Assembly (NCBI GenBank): GCA_016617855.1
Contig: JAECUM010009742.1
Location: forward strand, 36,362 to 100,361
Length of the DNA: 64,000 nt
From: Megalonaias nervosa
Taxonomy: Eukaryota > Mollusca > Bivalvia > Unionida > Unionidae
Direction: 5' to 3'
The notes below the pieces were generated by a model. That model had not been told where the DNA came from, did not search any database, and worked only from the letters and a program-made list of their open reading frames with translations. Below, piece after piece: positions 60,027-64,000 of this stretch. Within the stretch, counting starts at the first letter, position 1; each line of letters opens with the position of its first letter. Made by a program: the position numbers and the translations under genes.

Positions 60027-60248
60027 TCCGATCAGTCAATACCAGTATACAAAATCAACATAGACCTAGATAGGTCGAAGGTTTTTGCAAAAGGTAGTAA
60101 GTATCTTCTCAGTAAGATAGCGATGAAAGAACTATTTGAATGTCGTCGTAAAGTATCTGGTAGAATTAAATTTTATTTATATAATCACGATAGCACATTT
60201 TACTTAATAGCAAACGTCGAGACATTGTGTGTTGGTCAAGAAATATAA
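60027..60248 (+). pseudogene. Element 1 small gene, C-terminal part, unknown
   Basis: A frame open from about 60027 to TAA 60246 reads DLDRSKVFAKGSKYLLSKIA, then RRKVSGRIKFYLYNHDSTFY. A possible N-terminus near 59857-60000 is in another frame. The sequence is basic with alternating beta-like residues. It follows the polymerase and precedes the noncoding right end. No family was recognised. Confidence 0.35.
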
Positions 60249-60582
60249 CTCTGTGTACCATATCTGTTTTTAAAAGGGAGATAATACTGTTCCAATCAAA
60301 CATAGCATATATACTGTTTCGTATTTTTTTTTGCTAATGAAATATAATAGATTTGTAAATCTGATAGTATTTTAAGACCTACAAATCCTGGTATCATTTC
60401 TGTATTTACCGAAATAACTAACAATTCGTCCTACTTAAATAACATATTTACTATAGTATAAGTCCAACTGCGTAATACAGAATATTGATTATTTTTCTGC
60501 AGTAATGCCGTCATTCAGCCAGTATCCTTGGCAACGGCCGATTTTCTGTCAAAGATAATTGTATGGTCGCAATTCAGGCAAA

Positions 60583-61035
60583 CATTAGGATTTCGTTTTT
60601 TCTGTACAATATAAAATCAAAAATCATGTTTTTTCTCGATTTATTTATAATAATGTTTTTAGAATCAGATCTTTATCTTTTAGTTTAGCTTCGACTTATA
60701 TATATAACATATGTGTATTTACACTCGTTAGTATCACTGGAAACGGTCGATCTTATACAGTTCAGCCCAGCATTAGGATTCGTTTTTCTGTACAATATAA
60801 AATCAAAAATTATGTTTTTTCTCGATTTATTTATAATAATGTTTTTAGGATCAGATCTTTATCTTTTAGTTTAGCTTCGACTTATATATATAACATATGT
60901 GTATTTACACTCGTTAGTATCACTGGAAACGGTCGATCTTATACAGTTCAGCCCAGCATTAGGATTCGTTTTTCTGTACAATATAAAATCAAAAATTATG
61001 TTTTTTCTCGATTTATTTATAATAATGTTTTCAGA
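60583..61035 (+). repeat. Tandem repeat, ~186-bp unit, 2.4 copies
   Basis: Units start at CATTAGGAT (60583, 60771, 60957), periods 188 and 186. Each full unit contains TTCTGTACAATATAAAATC, a TTTTTTCTCGATTTATTTAT stretch, TATATATATAACATATGTG and ACTGGAAACGGTCGATCTTA. The second and third copies are nearly identical. The TATA-like core suggests a repeated promoter or replication-associated sequence. Inference. Confidence 0.85.
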
Positions 61036-61134
61036 ATTAGATAATATAATGTAAAAGGACGTGTTTTCAAAATCAGAAAATGTAATGCTGTTCGGTAACT
61101 ATATAATAATATTTTCATTATGTATATTTATGAA

Positions 61135-61262
61135 GTCCAGTGGCCGATTGCTAACGCGTTGGATTTTCATGCTAGAGGTCCGTGGTTCGATTCTCGTGAC
61201 CGACAAATTGTCGGCGAGGGCGATTTTAATGCCAAAAAAATTCACTTATTTAGTGGGGGCTT
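61135..61262 (+). repeat. tRNA-headed SINE-like repeat, copy 2
   Basis: Box A-like TGGCCGATTGC (61141-61151, two mismatches) and box B GGTTCGATTCT (61184-61194, one mismatch) are followed by the 13-bp palindrome CGACAAATTGTCG (61201-61213) and AAAAAAATTCACTT..AGTGGGGG. The same arrangement occurs at 46509-46640. It lies within element 1, between its 186-bp repeats and the branched palindrome. Confidence 0.55.
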
Positions 61263-61280
61263 CAGCCAACCCCTCTATGT

Positions 61281-61383
61281 TTCAATAGAAAATTTGTACA
61301 CTCTCCCACCATGTCACTTGGTGGGTGCAATTTTGCACTCCCTGGGTTGATTATGATGGGGGAGTGTGCAAATTTGTATTGAA
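61281..61383. repeat. 103-bp branched palindrome
   Basis: Outer arms 61281-61311 (TTCAATAGAAAATTTGTACA...) and 61354-61383 (...TGCAAATTTGTATTGAA) pair over ~30 bp with few mismatches. Between them are two smaller hairpins: CACC..GGTG around ATGTCACTT (about 61307-61323) and GTGCAATTTTGCAC (61325-61338). The predicted fold is a T- or cross-shaped structure. Confidence 0.75.
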
Positions 61384-61431
61384 CGTAGAGAAGGCCCGTA
61401 GTATTGTCTTTAAGATAAGTTTATATGTAAC

Positions 61432-61856
61432 TGTGCTGTCCTAGGATAAGTTCTTAGAATTAAGTTTATATGTGACCTCTGATCCTGCTAGGATGTTGTT
61501 TGGCAACCTAGGGGATCACATGGGGTTAAAATGTGCTGTCCTAGGATAAGTTAGTTAAGTTCTTAGAATTAAGTTTATATGTGACCTCTGATCCTGCTAG
61601 GATGTTGTTTGACAACCTAGGGGGTCACATGGGGTTAAAATGTGCTGTCCTAGGATAAGTTCTTAGAATTAAGTTTATATGTGACCTCTGATCCTGCTAG
61701 GATGTTGTTTGGCAACCTAGGGGTTCACATGGGGTTAAAATGTGCTGTCCTAGGATAAGTTCTTAGAATTAAGTTTATATGTGACCTCTGATCCTGCTAG
61801 GATGTTGTTTGGCAACCTAGGGGGTCACATGGGGTTAAACTGTGCTGTCCGTAATT
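61432..61856 (+). repeat. Tandem repeat, 100-bp unit, four copies plus a partial fifth
   Basis: Units start at TGTGCTGTCC (61432, 61532, 61641, 61741, partial 61841). Periods are 100, 109, 100 and 100; the longer unit carries a 9-bp insertion. Each unit contains ATGTGACC paired with GGTCACAT (exact in copies 2 and 4), enclosing the hairpins ATCCTGCTAGGAT and GTTGTTTGGCAAC. The array ends ~80 bp inside the right inverted repeat. Confidence 0.92.
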
Positions 61857-61912
61857 AAGATATAATCATATGTATATAATCATCTTCAAACAGTCCTTAA
61901 GGACTATTATTT

Positions 61913-62221
61913 TTATTGTTTTAAACAAATATTTATAGCTTTAGTAATATCATTATCCAATAAAATATCAACCATATTGTCAATAAATGTCATCACATCA
62001 TCTGCCCAACCCGCTATTCTCATATCATTTTCAGTCGCGAATAACCATACTGACCCATATTTTGGTGATATATGATATCCAACTTTTTTAATACAATCGC
62101 TTATTATTTTAGTTTTTATACCAGTATAACTTGAGGCTGCTCTACTCGAATTAAATCTCTTACAAAATCTGTTTGTTAGATCAAACCCAACATGTCGGAT
62201 TGAAATTGACGGATATCCCAT
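61913..62221 (-). CDS. TIR-borne small protein, right copy (102 aa)
   Basis: An intact frame from ATG at 62221 reads inward from the right inverted repeat. It is nearly identical to the left copy (50192-50488), with differences at residues such as 6 (Ile for Thr), 26-28 (Ser-Arg-Ala for Ile-Lys-Ser), one Ala for Val and one Leu for Phe. The last ~8 residues lie beyond the repeat and differ. Function unknown. Confidence 0.6.
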   Translation of the reverse strand: MGYPSISIRHVGFDLTNRFCKRFNSSRAASSYTGIKTKIISDCIKKVGYHISPKYGSVWLFATENDMRIAGWADDVMTFIDNMVDILLDNDITKAINICLKQ

Positions 62222-62447
62222 ATTATATATAATATTTCATTTGTTTAATATGAAAAAATCTATTGGGCTAAAATCCCCTTTGGGTTTCAAAATAACTTCA
62301 TTTTCTGAGATAAGAGGGTGGTTTTTTAATGGAGAGGGGGTTTCTAATGTGATGAAAAAATGTCATAATATATTTATTTTTGATGGGGTGAGGACTTTCT
62401 AGGCTAAACCCGTCTTTGAGCTCAAACCCTCATCTATATATACTACT
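61937..62447 (-). repeat. Element 1 right terminal inverted repeat (511 bp)
   Basis: It is the reverse complement of 49966-50476 with scattered substitutions, ending CTATATATACTACT. The outer boundary is followed immediately by ACGGCA. Confidence 0.95.
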
Positions 62448-62453
62448 ACGGCA
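62448..62453 (+). repeat. Target-site duplication of element 1, right copy (ACGGCA)
   Basis: Identical to 49961-49966. Confidence 0.8.
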
Positions 62454-62543
62454 TCGGGGAGTACTTGGCCTTACTCTTGTCGCGAGTGTGTGTGGCTCTT
62501 CGCTTTTAAACAATTGTCGACCCCTTGGAATCCTGCTAACCTG

Positions 62544-62690
62544 GCTTACATATAAGGTTCGGATCGGCTTTTGGCAATTAAAAAATTAATAGTGTTTCCA
62601 AGGCCCGGATTCTAAAATCGGGGCGTCACGGGGGTTGGGGTGGCCCCCTCCAAGAAAGGTTTGCTGTCCCCCTCTCCCCCGTTGCTTAAG
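62544..62690 (+). repeat. Poly-G/poly-C-rich dispersed repeat, copy 2
   Basis: GGCTTACATATAAGGTTCGG, CAAGGCCCGGATTCTAAAAT and a G-rich then C-rich end match 46980-47165. It begins ~90 bp outside element 1. Confidence 0.6.
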
Positions 62691-62699
62691 TTCTAATAT

Positions 62700-64000
62700 A
62701 ATTCAGTGACTGGTAGATTTAGTTAATAGCTGCAGACAATATTATCAACTGCATATTTAACCATTTGAGTCGTATCTTTCAATAAAGGTATATTGTCCCA
62801 AATAATAAATACTAACTTGGTACTTACGGTATTCCTCAACTTTCTGCATATCGTGTTACTTGACATTAAGTATGTTATTAGTCTTATGCTTATCAAGTTA
62901 CAACTGATATGCACTTAAGTCTATTTGCATATGTAACTAAAATAATAAATTTATATCAGATTCATGGTGATGTTATTAATAATATCAGAGGTACGAACTT
63001 AATACCATTTAAGTTGCCACGAAAATGGCTACAGTCAAATACTTATGTACAGATGTACTGTATTTTGTTCACAGCCTACGGTTACGGGTTACTGTTGACA
63101 TTTTCTTATTCTACTTAAATATGAAAATGAAATATTAAATGTGTATACGTTTCTGATAATATTGTACATGAAATACTCTTAATAATTCAGTGGATAACTT
63201 AACTGATTGGTAATAAAGGTCCGACGATAATTGAATGTAATTATTGTAAAGGCAGACTATAAAGTTCTGCCTTGAAAAATATCTGTTTACTCTCGTCGAT
63301 CCGTTGAGGACATAGCACCAAGCAGGTATCTATATTTATGTATATCTAAAGAAAAAGATTCTGAATATTCTAAATGTGTTTTGGAGAATGCATTGGTTAC
63401 GATCTTCAAAAGAATAAGGTAGTATTCGTTGGTACGTTAGAATAATGTTAGGATACGTTTTGCGTTGCTACTACGTTAGAGACCGAGACATTCGCTTATC
63501 GAGTTTCCGCTGCCTTCGAAATCGTTTATTTTTTACATGTCTGTTATTGACAATCTTCAAAGCTGAGTGTAATGAAGATAAAAAATAAATTTTACAGTGG
63601 ATTTCAAGGCAGCTGTATTCTAGGGCTTACCTTTACTTAAGATAAAAATAATATATACAGTGGTTCACTAACCATCCATACTAACCTTTTACTGTAATCT
63701 TTTAATCAAGCATGAAATGTTCGTCAACTGGCCATTTATAGTCAGTTATCCGATCAATCTCATGCGGTTTCAGACATTTTCAAATATCGCGCATGACGTT
63801 TCATCTCCGAACCTTGAGCTAAAGTATGCAGCTTACGTAAGGCACTATGTCATATGTGGTGACTCAACGACCAGTTACTTAACTTTGATCTAGTTGTAAG
63901 ATTATTATGCGTGGATACTTCAACCTATTACATTTCACCTTTTTTATCGTCTACTTCAACAACTTTCTGCAAAACGAATTTCAAACTCAATCCTGTTCCA
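62700..64000. other. Intergenic DNA, no supported gene
   Basis: No recognisable coding motif or structured repeat was seen in the last 1.3 kb. Confidence 0.5.

Larger units (their letters stand above)
49966..62447. mobile_element. Element 1: Polinton/Maverick (adintovirus-like) element, 12.5 kb
   Basis: It is bounded by 511-bp inverted repeats starting AGTAGTATATATAG and ending in the reverse complement, and flanked by ACGGCA on both sides. It encodes the Polinton gene set: retrovirus-like integrase with chromodomain, adenain-type protease, capsid fragment, minor virion proteins and family-B DNA polymerase, plus PLA2-like and HNH proteins. No packaging ATPase and only the end of the capsid gene were found, so as assembled it could not make particles. 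Termini beginning AG fit the Polinton rule. Preserved ends show it inserted as a unit; later decay is moderate. Confidence 0.92.

Overview
This window looks like AT-rich, repeat-dense DNA from a metazoan nuclear genome. A lophotrochozoan, probably a mollusc, would fit, but that is inference. The support is the long (TA)n, (GT)n, (GA)n and (CT)n microsatellites, a decayed Ty3/gypsy retroelement, tRNA-headed SINE-like repeats and several Polinton/Maverick (adintovirus-like) elements. No host protein-coding gene could be supported. No bacterial operon, rRNA gene or true tRNA gene was seen.

1-35 kb is accessory repeat sequence. It holds two diverged LTR-like copies (about 3.5-4.4 and 5.3-5.96 kb) followed by gypsy integrase and then reverse transcriptase/RNase H remnants, in the reverse of the normal domain order. 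It also holds three dispersed repeat families, a decayed tandem duplication (about 19-22.3 kb), a small fragment of a Polinton DNA polymerase (24.75-25.06 kb), a 14 x 41-bp minisatellite (26.25-26.83 kb), a 123-bp palindrome next to a 1.07-kb element with perfect 17-bp terminal inverted repeats (28.6-29.8 kb), and a cluster of ETS-like and CRE-like sites (31.56-31.69 kb).

35.5-46.2 kb is 'element 2', a heavily mutated virus-like element of about 10.7 kb. Partial inverted repeats bound it. Virion genes lie on the + strand: major capsid protein, minor virion proteins, adenain-type protease and a penton-like fragment. An SF1 helicase and a family-B DNA polymerase, different from that of element 1, lie on the - strand. 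No integrase was found.

49,966-62,447 is 'element 1', a 12.5-kb Polinton-type element with 511-bp terminal inverted repeats, each carrying a copy of the same small ORF, and flanked by ACGGCA on both sides. It encodes a C-terminal capsid fragment, minor virion proteins, a protease with one in-frame stop, a DUF5679-like zinc ribbon, an intact PLA2-like protein, a broken chromodomain integrase, an intact HNH endonuclease with a duplicated, degenerate first half, and a broken protein-primed-type DNA polymerase B with an endonuclease-VII-like zinc module. Its right end has unusual noncoding DNA: 186-bp repeats, a SINE-like tRNA head, a 103-bp branched palindrome and four 100-bp repeats. Capsid-type genes shared by elements 1 and 2 show that they are related but distinct lineages.

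Most element genes are broken, so these are probably endogenous fossils. Several element-1 frameshifts fall in A or T homopolymers and should be distinguished from sequencing error.
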